A stretch of DNA of 64,000 nucleotides from Acetobacter conturbans (GTDB lineage Bacteria; Pseudomonadota; Alphaproteobacteria; Acetobacterales; Acetobacteraceae): contig NZ_WOSY01000001.1 in the NCBI RefSeq assembly GCF_011516755.1, forward strand, positions 310,001 to 374,000, given 5' to 3'. The notes beneath the pieces are model-generated. The model did no database searches, had not been told where the DNA came from, and worked only from the letters and a program-made list of their open reading frames with translations. Of this stretch, positions 26,953 through 36,532 are shown in pieces. A program made the translations under genes and the position numbers. Within the stretch, counting starts at the first letter, position 1. Every line of letters begins with the position of its first letter.

Positions 26953-27999
26953 TCAAGGCGCCGGATTGCAGTGCACCTGATGGATCGTATTGATCCGGGC
27001 CTCAAGTTCCGGCGTGAAGGCGACATCGACAGACCCGAGAATGGTCTCCAGCTGCGCGATACTTGTCGCACCGATGATGTTTGACGTCACGAAGCAGCGG
27101 GACGTGACGAACGCCACGGCCAGTTGCACCGGATCAACACCGATATCCTGAGCCAGCGCCAGATAAGCCCGGATGGCCTCGTCCACGCCGGGTTTCTCAT
27201 AACGCTGCCCGCGATTGAACAGGGTTGTCCGCGCACCCGGAGGACGCGCGCCGTCGAGATATTTTCCGGTGAGGTACCCCTGTGCCAGCGGCGAATAGGC
27301 CAGCAGTCCGACCTTCTCCCGGATGGCCATCTCGGCCAGACCCAGTTCAAATGTCCTGTTGATCAGGTTGTAGGCGTTCTGGATCGACACCACACGCGGT
27401 GCGCCGGTGCGGGATACTTCGAGGCATTTCGCCACACCCCACGGCGTCTCGTTGGACAGGCCGACATGGCGGATCTTGCCTTCCGCCACGAGGTCGCCCA
27501 GCACCCCGAGCGTCTCTTCCAGCGGCACCTCGTTATCTTCGCCCGGCTGGACATAGGTCGTGCCGCCACCACCGAAGAGGTTCACGCGCCTGTCCGGCCA
27601 GTGGAGCTGGTACAGATCGACGTAATCCGTGCCGAGACGGCGCAGGGACCCTTCCAGCGCATAGCGGATCTGACGCGGACTCAGGCGTGTTTCCTCACCG
27701 CCGGGACGGTACCAGGGATTTGTGCCCCGGCCCACGACCTTTGTGGCAAGGATGATCCGGTCGCGTTTTCCGGTGTTGGCCAGCCAGCTTCCGACGATCC
27801 GTTCCGTCGCGCCATAGGTCTCGGCCCGTGGCGGAATGGAATACAGTTCTGCCGTATCGATGAAGTTGATGCCACGATCCAGAGCAAGATCGAGCTGCGC
27901 ATGTCCCTCGGCTTCGGTATTCTGCTGCCCGAACGTCATCGTCCCGAGACAGATCTCGCTGACCATGATCCCCGTGCGACCGAGTTCACGTTGTCTCAT
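26953..27999 (-). CDS. Aldo/keto reductase (Tas-like)
   Basis: A 348-residue NADPH-dependent oxidoreductase with a TIM-barrel fold. Visible: MRQRELGRTGIMVSEICLGT at the N-terminus, catalytic Asp48 and Tyr53 in DTAELY, a lysine in LATKVVG near residue 87, and LYQLHWPD with the active-site histidine. The length and the inserted ETYGATE and GGEETRLSPRQIR segments resemble E. coli Tas and related large reductases. It is a single gene; the divergent porin at 28249 begins 250 bases away. The physiological substrate is not known. Confidence 0.92.
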   Translation of the reverse strand: MRQRELGRTGIMVSEICLGTMTFGQQNTEAEGHAQLDLALDRGINFIDTAELYSIPPRAETYGATERIVGSWLANTGKRDRIILATKVVGRGTNPWYRPGGEETRLSPRQIRYALEGSLRRLGTDYVDLYQLHWPDRRVNLFGGGGTTYVQPGEDNEVPLEETLGVLGDLVAEGKIRHVGLSNETPWGVAKCLEVSRTGAPRVVSIQNAYNLINRTFELGLAEMAIREKVGLLAYSPLAQGYLTGKYLDGARPPGARTTLFNRGQRYEKPGVDEAIRAYLALAQDIGVDPVQLAVAFVTSRCFVTSNIIGATSIAQLETILGSVDVAFTPELEARINTIHQVHCNPAP

Positions 28000-28248
28000 G
28001 CTGGTGGCTCCTGTTCCGGCGATATCGCGACAGGCAGATAAGCCGCGTTATGCGGCGCCCTGCAAGAGAGGAGAGCGCCCTTCAGACGGGTTTCATGCTG
28101 GCGGCAACCGTCTTTCTTCTTTCCGGCTGGATGGATGGGTCGTAGAATTGGCATATCTCCACTCAGCTCTTTCCCATTAATTCACTCTTTCGTTATCGCA
28201 GGCGACCGCAAATGAAGCTGGCCGACCCGCTGACGAGGAACGGGTGGG

Positions 28249-30117
28249 GTGGACAGACAGCATTACCAACGGTGGGCGAAGACAAGCGCCCGATTGTGTC
28301 TTTCGCTGTCCGTGGCGGGCCTTCCTCTGGTTGGCTTTCCCCATCTTGCGCACGCGGATAGCACCGCCGAGATCGCTCAGCTGCGCACGATAGTGTTCCA
28401 GCTTCAGGCGCAGGTGCGGGAACTCCAGAAAAACCGGAAACCGACACGGGAAGAACCGTCTCGATCCATGCGGGCGGCACAGGGCCGCAGCCTGAAGCGG
28501 CCGCCTGCTCGCGTAGCCGCCACTTCGCCCGACGTGACGCCTATCCTGCCGGTTACCACCGCAGGTCCCGCACGAACGGGACAGGATCTGACGGGAGCGA
28601 TGCTTATCGATGGCAAACCGGTGCCTGCCCTTTCGGCGGATGCCGTTCCGGATAGCGTCGCACTGGAACCGGAAACGGTCCGCAGCATAAATCTCTCATC
28701 GTCCAGCCCGACAGCCCTGACCCAGACCGAAGTGGACAGCCTGCCGCCCATCTTCAAGATCGGCGGTGTTTCCGTGCGACTGGGCGGTTTCGTGGATATG
28801 TCCAACATCTACCGCGACAAGAACCTGACCGCCGGACCCGCCACGCCGTGGGGTTCCTTTCCCTATTCGGGCAACCCCAACGCCCATGCCTCGGAATATC
28901 GTCCGACCGCCCAGCTCAGCCGCTTCAGCCTTCTGATCGAAGGGAAACCGGCGAAAGGCGTCACGGTCGAAGCCTATGTGGAAAGCGATTTCGGCGGCTC
29001 GGGCAGCAACTCCAACGCGGTGCAGACCAACAGTTATGTACCCAGGATGCGGCAGGCCTATCTGGCTGCCGACGACCGCGAGTTCGGGCTGCACTTTCTC
29101 GCAGGACAGGCGTGGAGTCTGGCGACTGGCTACACCAACACGCTCCTGCGTCGTCACGAGCAGTTGCCGCCTGTGGTGGACAGCAACCTCATTCCCGGCG
29201 TGACGTTCACGCGCGTGCCGCAGATCCGTCTCATCAAGGACTTCAACCGCAAATGGTGGCTCGGTCTCTCCGTCGAGACACCGCAGGCCACACTCGGATT
29301 CGACGATTCCACCCTTGTCTCGGGCGATGCTATCCCCGCTGCTGCCGGACAGAGCGCCGGGCCTCACGTGGTCTATAACAGCACCGGCTCCGGCATGCTT
29401 GACCCGGAAGCGCATTACAGCATGGATGTCGCGCCCGACATCGTACTCAAGGGTGCGGTCGATACATCCATGGGACATTATGAACTCTATGGACTGGCGC
29501 GCTGGTTCCGCACGGTGGTCATCGACGGCAGCGGCGCCAGCGGAAAAGCGCACTCACGGGTCGCGCTCGGAGGAGGCGTTGGCGGGTCGATGGTCGTCCC
29601 GCTGCTTTCTTCGGGGAAAATCCAGTTCGTGGGAGATGTTCTCGCGGGCAAGGGCATCGGTCGCTACGGCCCGAGTCAGCTTCCGGACATGACGTTGAGC
29701 AGTTCCGGGGCACCTGCCCCTCTGAAGGAAATCATCGGCTCGGTCGGTCTGATCGGTCATCCGACCAAAAACCTCCTGCTCTACACGTATGGTGGCGTGG
29801 AAGCAGCGCATCGTTCGGTCTATGACGGCGCTGACGGCAACTATTACGGTTATGGCTCGCCGACCACCAACCTCGCGGGCTGTGCCATCATGCTCGGCAC
29901 CTGCAATGCGGAGACACGGGCACTGGCCTCTTTCACCATGGGTGGATGGTGGCATCTTCTGGATGGCCGCTACGGCAGCGTCATGGCGGGGCTACAATAT
30001 ACTTACGTGCGGAAATTCGCTTTTCGGGGCTTGGACAATGCTGGCGCTGTGACGTGCCCCACAGCGAATGGCAATACTGTGTTCGTGACGTTCCGGTATT
30101 ATCCGTTCCAGAACTGA
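28249..30117 (+). CDS. DcaP-like outer-membrane porin (paralogue 2)
   Basis: A 622-residue exported barrel protein, paralogous to the gene at 6326-8179. The signal peptide ends at AHA|DS near residue 36. A short coiled coil follows (IAQLRTIVFQLQAQVRELQKN split by heptads), then a Pro/Thr linker and a beta-barrel with SRFSLLIEG, FGGSGSNSNAV, PRMRQAYL and a C-terminal FRYYPFQN. The GTG start at 28249 has GAGGAA 10 bases upstream. Both paralogues keep the barrel motifs but differ in the linker, which suggests different substrates. The 250 bases before it hold no gene. Confidence 0.8.
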   Translation: MDRQHYQRWAKTSARLCLSLSVAGLPLVGFPHLAHADSTAEIAQLRTIVFQLQAQVRELQKNRKPTREEPSRSMRAAQGRSLKRPPARVAATSPDVTPILPVTTAGPARTGQDLTGAMLIDGKPVPALSADAVPDSVALEPETVRSINLSSSSPTALTQTEVDSLPPIFKIGGVSVRLGGFVDMSNIYRDKNLTAGPATPWGSFPYSGNPNAHASEYRPTAQLSRFSLLIEGKPAKGVTVEAYVESDFGGSGSNSNAVQTNSYVPRMRQAYLAADDREFGLHFLAGQAWSLATGYTNTLLRRHEQLPPVVDSNLIPGVTFTRVPQIRLIKDFNRKWWLGLSVETPQATLGFDDSTLVSGDAIPAAAGQSAGPHVVYNSTGSGMLDPEAHYSMDVAPDIVLKGAVDTSMGHYELYGLARWFRTVVIDGSGASGKAHSRVALGGGVGGSMVVPLLSSGKIQFVGDVLAGKGIGRYGPSQLPDMTLSSSGAPAPLKEIIGSVGLIGHPTKNLLLYTYGGVEAAHRSVYDGADGNYYGYGSPTTNLAGCAIMLGTCNAETRALASFTMGGWWHLLDGRYGSVMAGLQYTYVRKFAFRGLDNAGAVTCPTANGNTVFVTFRYYPFQN

Positions 30118-30197
30118 AGGCAGCAAGACGTTCAGGGAAAAGTGCTGTTCTTTGGTTGTCCAAGGTCTTTTGCAGGGAATTATTGCCCGGCGCAGGA

Positions 30198-31346
30198 CTA
30201 GGGGCCCACCCCAACCGTGACGGTATTTCCGCCCCGCTTCTTGCTTTCATACATGGCAAGATCGGCAATTTTCAGAAGTTTGGATGTATCTGTGGCTCCC
30301 TGTTCACAGAACGCAATGCCCACGCTTGCCGAGGACCGCAATTCATATCCCTCGAACAGAAGCGGCGGCTCAAGAGCATGGCAGAATGATTCCGCCAGCC
30401 GAAGAGCTTCGTTGCGGTGGTGCAGGCCGGTAAGACAGGCAGTGAACTCATCCCCTCCCAGCCGCGCGATCACGCAGCCCGGATGGGATTCCACGCATCT
30501 GGAAAAGCGGTGTGCCGCCTCTGTCAGAAGCATATCGCCTGCCGAATGTCCGAAACGGTCATTGATCTGCTTGAAATCATCAAGGTCGATGAGACAGACT
30601 GCTGGCGGGACGGTCGGCACGGTCCAGGCCTGAACCGTTTCCTTCAGGGTCTTGTGAAAACTGGTCCGGTTGGGAAGCCCCGTAAGCGGATCGTGGGAGG
30701 CATCATGCAGGAGCTGTTTCTGCGCCTGCTCGCGTTCCATGACGCGCGCGATATGGCCTCCGACATTCATGCACAGGCCGACCACCGGCTCCTCGGCCTT
30801 TACTTCCGCGCAGGAGAAGAACACCAGCAGCGCACGCACTGACCCGTTGGCAATGACAGGAAAGCCGAGCGCATGGGCCAGCGTCGCCGGCACGTCATCG
30901 CTTTGGGTGCATCGCCAGCTGAGGATTTTTTGTTCGCTCGTGATCTCCGCAGCAATGCCACCCGCATCGAACAGTCCGGAAACGCGGCAGGCCATGAGAG
31001 CGTTTGCACAGGTTTCCGGCGTCTCCGGACAGCACAGATGCGGGCTGGCAACACTGATATCGCCCTCATCCTGCAGGAAGGCGATTCCACAACTCATGCC
31101 GAGACCTCTGCACGTTTCGAGCAGCGTAACTTCGATGACACGGTTTGCGGAAGACGTGGTGTTCGCACAACTGACTATGGTTTCCAGCAGTTGCTGCTGG
31201 GCATTGCGCCGATAGAGTTCGCGGAGGCCACGCTCCGCGATCGCCTCCGCTTCCCGGCGGATTTTTCGCTCACGTTCGAGACGCCGGACTGCCACTTCAT
31301 ACAGCTTGCGATAATCGTCTGATGAATGTCCGGCGTCGCTGGCCAT
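30198..31346 (-). CDS. GAF-GGDEF diguanylate cyclase, coupled to H-NOX
   Basis: A 382-residue predicted c-di-GMP synthase. An N-terminal helix (RKLYEVAVRRLERERK) precedes a GAF-like sensory domain (about residues 45-205), then a GGDEF domain starting HDPLTGLPNRTSF. The active motif RLGGDEF is intact, with DLDDFKQIND as metal/GTP site. The inhibitory RxxD site five residues before GGDEF is absent (HPGC there), so no classical product feedback is expected. The ATG at 31346 overlaps the H-NOX stop as TGATG; a second ATG five codons upstream (31361) is also possible. Confidence 0.9.
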   Translation of the reverse strand: MASDAGHSSDDYRKLYEVAVRRLERERKIRREAEAIAERGLRELYRRNAQQQLLETIVSCANTTSSANRVIEVTLLETCRGLGMSCGIAFLQDEGDISVASPHLCCPETPETCANALMACRVSGLFDAGGIAAEITSEQKILSWRCTQSDDVPATLAHALGFPVIANGSVRALLVFFSCAEVKAEEPVVGLCMNVGGHIARVMEREQAQKQLLHDASHDPLTGLPNRTSFHKTLKETVQAWTVPTVPPAVCLIDLDDFKQINDRFGHSAGDMLLTEAAHRFSRCVESHPGCVIARLGGDEFTACLTGLHHRNEALRLAESFCHALEPPLLFEGYELRSSASVGIAFCEQGATDTSKLLKIADLAMYESKKRGGNTVTVGVGP

Positions 31347-31882
31347 CAGGTGTCCAGCCATCGAATAATCATATCGTTTTCCTGCGGCGATCCGGCTGGA
31401 AAACGTTCGACGGACACTTTTTCATTCCATTCCCCCGCCGCACCGATCACGAAACCGTGCGCAAGGTCCAGAAGCTTTCTGGAGGAACGATACGTCATCC
31501 GGACGGCTTCATCGGACTCGTCCTGAAAGCGGAAATAAGGGCAGCACGCCCCTGAATACAGCTTCATCACTTCCGGATGGATGATGGTGTTGACCGACAG
31601 GACAAAAGCTTTTGACGAATGGAACGGCGCGAACAGTTCGGGATAAAAAGATTTCAGAAGTGGCATGGCCGTTTCCCCGAACCAGCGAAGCACATCCTGT
31701 TCCGGCACGCCAAGCCGGGCTGCCGCGGCTGTCACGATCGCCTGAATGTCACCGTCGGGATAATCTCCCAGAGAGGAATAGACACCGTCCAGACCGGTCT
31801 CATCCAGAAGGATATCCCATGTCTCGGCACCATAACATCCGGAGATGGCATCTTCGAGCAGATTGAAAACGACGCCCTTCAT
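31346..31882 (-). CDS. H-NOX haem nitric-oxide sensor protein
   Basis: A 178-residue stand-alone H-NOX domain that binds haem and senses NO. The proximal ligand is His102 in NTIIHPEVMKLYSG, and the propionate-binding YxSxR motif is at Tyr131, Ser133, Arg135 (TYRSSRKL). Pro115 and Trp67 are also at family positions. Residue 140 is Leu rather than Tyr, residue 9 is Leu and residue 74 is Pro, so the oxygen-stabilising network is missing and NO selectivity is expected. GGGAG precedes the ATG. It is coupled to the diguanylate cyclase, its likely partner. Confidence 0.93.
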   Translation of the reverse strand: MKGVVFNLLEDAISGCYGAETWDILLDETGLDGVYSSLGDYPDGDIQAIVTAAAARLGVPEQDVLRWFGETAMPLLKSFYPELFAPFHSSKAFVLSVNTIIHPEVMKLYSGACCPYFRFQDESDEAVRMTYRSSRKLLDLAHGFVIGAAGEWNEKVSVERFPAGSPQENDMIIRWLDT

Positions 31883-32043
31883 CAGACTCCCGATCAGAAT
31901 GAATTACATTGCTGATAAGTTTGGCACTCTTAATGCTCACATCTGGTTAAGAACATCTTTTCAAAAACACGTCAGTGCAATCGGCATACCATGAATGCAC
32001 ATCAGCCTCGTTTCACGAGACCCCTGATACTGGGCGAGAGAAC

Positions 32044-32982
32044 TTACTCCTCCGGCCCCAGATGCCGCATCCCCCGTTCCGCAGCCAGTTGGGTCTGCCG
32101 TTCGCGGTCTGCATAACGGCGACGCTGCTCTTCCGTCCGTTCATCATGACAGGCCGGACAACTCACACCTTCCTCGTAGAGAGGGGAGGCTTTGTCGTTC
32201 TCGCTGACCGGGCGACGACAGGCATGGCAGACACCGTACCGGCCCTGTTCCAGACCGTGCTTCACGGTGACGCGCTGGTCGAAGACAAAGCACTCACCGT
32301 CCCACAGGCTCTCACTTTCGGGGATCGTCTCAAGGTATTTCAGAATACCACCCTTGAGATGATAGACTTCTTCCACGCCTTCGGCTTTTGCGAAGGCGGT
32401 GGATTTTTCGCAGCGTATTCCGCCGGTGCAGAACATCGCCACTTTCGGACTGCGGCCCTGCACGACCAGTTCGTCACGCTTGGCGCGAAACCAGTCCGGA
32501 AACTCGCGAAACGTCGCAATCTCAGGGTCGAGGGCACCGCGGAACGTCCCGACCGCGACTTCATAATCATTGCGTGTGTCGATGACGATCGTGTCCGGAT
32601 CAGCGATCAGGGCATTCCAATCGGCGGCCTCGACATAAGAGCCGACAATGGCGAGAGGATCGACCCCCGGCACGCCCATGGTGACGATCTCTTTTTTCAC
32701 GCGCACCTTCATCCGCATGAAAGGCAGTTCCGTCGCACGAGACTCCTTCACCTCGATCCCGGCGCATCCCGGCAAAGCGCGAATATGATCCAGCACCTTG
32801 CCGATGGCCTCATCGCTGCCTGCGATGGTGCCGTTGATCCCTTCTCCAGCCATCAGAAGGATGCCCCGCACGCCAAGCGAGCAGCACAGCTTCGCCAGTG
32901 GCATACGGATCGCCTCGCAATCCTCGAAAGGCGTAAAGCGGTAAAGGGCGACAACCCTGACAGGAAGGTTCTGGTCAGACAT
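32044..32982 (-). CDS. trhO: tRNA uridine-34 hydroxylase TrhO (rhodanese family)
   Basis: A 312-residue YceA/TrhO protein that hydroxylates U34 of tRNA in an oxygen-dependent way. The N-terminal acylphosphatase-like domain carries [19 protein letters not shown]. The rhodanese domain has [13 protein letters not shown] and the active-site [10 protein letters not shown] with Cys185. A C-terminal cysteine-rich segment (CHACRRP, CPACHDE) probably binds zinc. Its start overlaps the ABC ATPase stop by 8 bases, an unusual partner that implies translational coupling. Confidence 0.94.
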   Translation of the reverse strand: MSDQNLPVRVVALYRFTPFEDCEAIRMPLAKLCCSLGVRGILLMAGEGINGTIAGSDEAIGKVLDHIRALPGCAGIEVKESRATELPFMRMKVRVKKEIVTMGVPGVDPLAIVGSYVEAADWNALIADPDTIVIDTRNDYEVAVGTFRGALDPEIATFREFPDWFRAKRDELVVQGRSPKVAMFCTGGIRCEKSTAFAKAEGVEEVYHLKGGILKYLETIPESESLWDGECFVFDQRVTVKHGLEQGRYGVCHACRRPVSENDKASPLYEEGVSCPACHDERTEEQRRRYADRERQTQLAAERGMRHLGPEE

Positions 32983-33829
32983 GGGTGTTCATCGTTTCGG
33001 AATAAGCCTTGAGCACATCCTGCGTGGGACCATCCATCCGCACGCTCCCCGCCTCAAGCCAGATGATCCGGGTGCACCATTCTTCGAGGATCGAGAGCGA
33101 GTGCGATGTTATGACAAGAATATCCGCGCCGTTCACCACGCCGGCAAGCCGGGTCAGCGCCTTGTCCTGAAACCGCGCGTCACCGGCCATGAACCATTCA
33201 TCCATCAGCAGGATCTGCGGCGCGATGGCCGTCGCGAGACCGAAGCCCAGACGGATGGCCATGCCGGACGAATAAAGCTTCACGGGCAGGTCCATGAAGT
33301 CGCCCAGTTCGGCGAACGTCTCCACGTCGTGCTCCAGCGCCTTCAGTTGCGCTGACCGCAGCGCCTTGTGCTGGGCCTGAAGATAGATGTTCTCGCGCCC
33401 GGTAAGAGCGGGATTCATCCCCGAATTGGTGTCGATCAGCGTCTCGACCGATCCCCGCACCATCACCATTCCCGGTTTCGCGAGATAGATACCGCCCAGC
33501 ACCCGGAGCAGCGTGGACTTGCCCGCGCCGTTGTGACCGACCAGCCCGACCCGTTCGCCAGCCCGGATGGTCAGCGAGACATCGTGGAGCGCCCTCACCT
33601 CGACCACACCGGGCGTGTCCTCGCTCATTCGCACGTCACCGCCGGTAAGACCGGCTTTCCGGGTCGCAAGAGGTCGTTTGACCTTGCCGAACAGGCTTTT
33701 CTTGAGGGAGCGCGCGCCTCCGTGAAAGATCGGAAAGCTGAGCGTGAGATGGTTCAGCCGGATGAAAGCCGGTTCGGCGCTAGATACAGCGGAGGAAGGC
33801 CGCATCGGAACGGAAGAAGCACTGGTCAC
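32975..33829 (-). CDS. ABC exporter ATPase (polysaccharide/Wzt-KpsT type)
   Basis: ATP-binding subunit of an ABC-2 exporter for polysaccharide or lipid-linked glycan. Motifs: Walker [13 protein letters not shown], signature [12 protein letters not shown], Walker [12 protein letters not shown] and H-loop ITSHSL. About 284 residues, without the C-terminal carbohydrate-binding domain of long Wzt proteins. The GTG at 33829, 4 bases after the permease stop, is taken as start; an ATG at 33805 is an alternative, and longer frames overlap the permease. A poorly conserved N-terminal stretch precedes the core. Confidence 0.9.
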   Translation of the reverse strand: MTSASSVPMRPSSAVSSAEPAFIRLNHLTLSFPIFHGGARSLKKSLFGKVKRPLATRKAGLTGGDVRMSEDTPGVVEVRALHDVSLTIRAGERVGLVGHNGAGKSTLLRVLGGIYLAKPGMVMVRGSVETLIDTNSGMNPALTGRENIYLQAQHKALRSAQLKALEHDVETFAELGDFMDLPVKLYSSGMAIRLGFGLATAIAPQILLMDEWFMAGDARFQDKALTRLAGVVNGADILVITSHSLSILEEWCTRIIWLEAGSVRMDGPTQDVLKAYSETMNTHV

Positions 33830-33833
33830 GCGG

Positions 33834-34793
33834 TCAGATCCAGAAGGCGAGCTGAGCCCGCGAGCGCGAGAAGACGAGCAGGCTGGAGAACCAGAGCAGG
33901 ACACTCAGCCCGATTGCCGTGCACCAGACAGGCAGGGACGGCATCTCTCCGGTCAGCGGCTGCCGCACAATCTCAAGCAGGGAATAGAATGGATTGAAAA
34001 TCAGCCACCATCCTTTTGCGCCAAGCTGCTTTCCGCTCCAGATGATCGGCGTGATGTAGAACGCGACCTGCACGATGCTGGCGACGATGGGCGGAATATC
34101 GCGGAACCGCGCGGCCACGGAGCCCAGCAGGAGACAGAATGCGAAGGCGTTCAGCGCCCAGACCGCCAGCCCCGGCAGTGCCAGCAGCGCGACAGGCCCC
34201 GGCAGGAGGCCGAAGATCGCATACACGCCGATGGGCACGACGATATTGTAGCCGAATACGACGCAGTTCCGCACCAGCACACGCAGTGCCTGCACGGAAA
34301 ACGGCAGGCGTGTGGCGCGGATGGAACTTGCCGCGCTGATGAAGCAGTTGCAGGCATCCTGCGTGACACCGGCGATGCCGATCTGCCAGAGGATCATCGA
34401 GATCGACAGATACGGCAGGTAATCTTTCAGGACGATGTGGAAGAGCCTACTGTAGATCATGCCCATCGAGCCGATCATCACCGCCGTTCCAAGCGTGAGC
34501 CATAGCGGCCCCACCCGCGAACCACGGAACTGGAGGCGTATATCGAGCCAGCCCAGCGACAGGGCGAGACGCCAGAGTCGGAGCCCTTCCGCGATGTCAT
34601 CCAGCGCCAGTAGCATCCGTGAGCGATGCACCAGCGGCATGAGGGGAGGCTCCGGCAGGTTGGAGCCGATGTCTCTTTTATCCGCCGTCCCTGTAGTGAC
34701 GACACTCCCCTCCCCATCCGTCGGCGGCGATGCGACGATGAGATCCCCGCTGACGGGTGACACTGGAAGGGTATGGCCGGTCGTGGCGTTCAT
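33834..34793 (-). CDS. ABC-2 type exporter permease (polysaccharide/Wzm-KpsM type)
   Basis: Membrane subunit partner of the ATPase that follows it. About 319 residues from the ATG at 34793 (MNATTGHTLP); a further in-frame start at 34865 would add 24 residues. A cytoplasmic N-terminal tail of roughly 85 residues precedes six predicted helices. The segments WLDIRLQFRGSRVGPLWLTLG and RFRDIPPIVASIVQVAFYITPIIW are typical of O-antigen/capsule permeases. No glycosyltransferase cluster is attached, so the exported glycan is unknown. Confidence 0.9.
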   Translation of the reverse strand: MNATTGHTLPVSPVSGDLIVASPPTDGEGSVVTTGTADKRDIGSNLPEPPLMPLVHRSRMLLALDDIAEGLRLWRLALSLGWLDIRLQFRGSRVGPLWLTLGTAVMIGSMGMIYSRLFHIVLKDYLPYLSISMILWQIGIAGVTQDACNCFISAASSIRATRLPFSVQALRVLVRNCVVFGYNIVVPIGVYAIFGLLPGPVALLALPGLAVWALNAFAFCLLLGSVAARFRDIPPIVASIVQVAFYITPIIWSGKQLGAKGWWLIFNPFYSLLEIVRQPLTGEMPSLPVWCTAIGLSVLLWFSSLLVFSRSRAQLAFWI

Positions 34794-35031
34794 GATCTGA
34801 TCGGGTAGCCCATCCTCCCTGCCAGCGGCAACTCTTCCCGCATGCCGCCGTCCCGATGTTTCCACGACTCCATCAACGCCACGATGGCGTCACAATTTGG
34901 CGCCACAGCGGGTCAGTTGGTGATGCGACGACGCCAGAACGCCGAAAATCGCGTGCATCCTGTGACGTTGGAGGATATTCCTCTCTTCCGGGATGAAGAG
35001 GACAACAGGGAGACATGCCTTGCGGACGGGG

Positions 35032-36474
35032 ATGGATACATCAATGCACCAGGCGCCTGAGCCTTCCCCGCTGAAACACCGGCCGCCCTTTCCCTCCCCG
35101 ACGGCTCTGAAAACAGTCTGGCAGGCGAGCCGTCCCGCGCGGTTACCCGCCATTCTTGGCTTGCTGGCGCTTCTCTCGGCCTGTGCCGGAGAGGGTCCGC
35201 AGTCCGACATGCAGATTCCCATCGCGCAGGAAGAGGCGCGCTATCGCGCCCATGCGAAATCCTATTATGCGCCGCCGGGATCGTCCGATGATCCGTGGGG
35301 GCCTTACATTGCCGAAGCCTCGCAGCGATTCGATGTGCCGGAAATCTGGATTCGCAGCGTCATCCAGCGTGAGTCCGGCGGCAGGCTGTATCATAACGGC
35401 GATCTTGTAACGTCCGCGCCCGGCGCGATGGGGCTGATGCAGCTCATGCCGCCGACCTATGACGCGATGCGAGACCAGAACAATCTCGGTGGCGATCCTT
35501 ACGATCCGCACGACAACGTCCTCGCCGGCACCGCCTATATTCGCCAGATGTACGACATCTATGGCTCACCGGGATTCCTTGCCGCCTACAATGCGGGGCC
35601 GGGTCGTCTGGAGGATTTCATCTCGCGTAGCCGCACGCTGCCGCGCGAGACACGCAACTATGTTGCCGCCATTGGACGCGAGATCGCGGGTATCTACCCG
35701 AACAACCGCTCTCAGGCCGATCTTCTCGTAGCCAGCCATACATCAGGCCAGAACGCGGCCTACGCGGCGGCGGCGATGCCGTCAGGCACCTCGACGAACG
35801 TGCGCAATGCCTGGGCACAGAAGGGCTCGGGCACAACAGCGCAACCGGTTGAAGTGGCCGAAGCTCCCGGCACAGCGGAAGACGACACGACGCCCGTCAG
35901 TGTAGCGCCCGCTTACACACGGCAGTATGCTCCGGTTTCCCACTCCGCCGAATCGCCGCAGTCGGTCAATGCCGTGTGGGAAGCCCGCCTCAAATCGGAG
36001 GGCGACACCTCCGGTTCGACAGCCTCCGAAGAAGCGGTCCCAGTGAGCACGGCGGCTCCTTCGCAACCGGTCGTGATCAACGACAGCGCCATTCCTTCCC
36101 GTCCGTCACGCGTTCGGAACAGCGGTTTCTCGCTGACATCTCAGGCTGCGGCCGCCACCCCTTCACGAAGCATCGTGCATTCGCGGGACAATTCGGCCTC
36201 TGCGGCGGCCATGGCGGGAACACGTAACTGGGGCATTCAGGTCGGTGCGTTCAGCTCGCCGTCTCTTGCGCAGGCGGCCACGAGCCGCGCCCGGTCACGG
36301 GCCAGCAGCGACCTTTCGACAGCCCGAACGCAGATTGCCAGCGTGCGGGTGCAGCGGGGCCAGCTTTATCGCGCCCGCCTGACTGGGCTTTCCCGCTCCG
36401 AAGCGGTCGCTGCATGCCAGAGACTGGATGGCGGCGTCTCCAACTGTGTCGTTGTATCGCCGGAAGGCATCTGA
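35032..36474 (+). CDS. Lipoprotein lytic transglycosylase with SPOR domain
   Basis: Peptidoglycan-cleaving enzyme, likely anchored to the outer membrane. A lipobox LLSAC places the lipidated cysteine near residue 51. The SLT domain carries the catalytic Glu in IRSVIQRESGG, then GAMGLMQLMPPTYDAM and YNAGPGR. After a long Ser/Thr/Ala linker, a SPOR domain (NWGIQVGAFSSPSLAQA to VSNCVVVSPEGI) is expected to bind denuded septal peptidoglycan. The N-terminus is unusually long; starts at 34993, 35032 and 35044 are all possible. Similar to RlpA-like division-site enzymes in concept, but with an SLT catalytic domain. Confidence 0.88.
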   Translation: MDTSMHQAPEPSPLKHRPPFPSPTALKTVWQASRPARLPAILGLLALLSACAGEGPQSDMQIPIAQEEARYRAHAKSYYAPPGSSDDPWGPYIAEASQRFDVPEIWIRSVIQRESGGRLYHNGDLVTSAPGAMGLMQLMPPTYDAMRDQNNLGGDPYDPHDNVLAGTAYIRQMYDIYGSPGFLAAYNAGPGRLEDFISRSRTLPRETRNYVAAIGREIAGIYPNNRSQADLLVASHTSGQNAAYAAAAMPSGTSTNVRNAWAQKGSGTTAQPVEVAEAPGTAEDDTTPVSVAPAYTRQYAPVSHSAESPQSVNAVWEARLKSEGDTSGSTASEEAVPVSTAAPSQPVVINDSAIPSRPSRVRNSGFSLTSQAAAATPSRSIVHSRDNSASAAAMAGTRNWGIQVGAFSSPSLAQAATSRARSRASSDLSTARTQIASVRVQRGQLYRARLTGLSRSEAVAACQRLDGGVSNCVVVSPEGI

Positions 36475-36532
36475 CATCCTGTTTCTCAAGCGGTGGCAGC
36501 TTCCCTGCCGCCACGTGAGAGGCGCTTACGAG

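Noticed and set aside
31883-32043. NsrR/FNR-type operator upstream of H-NOX
   Set aside because: A half-site like AAGATGTTCTT can be seen on the minus strand, but the second half is poor, so I do not claim an NO-responsive operator.
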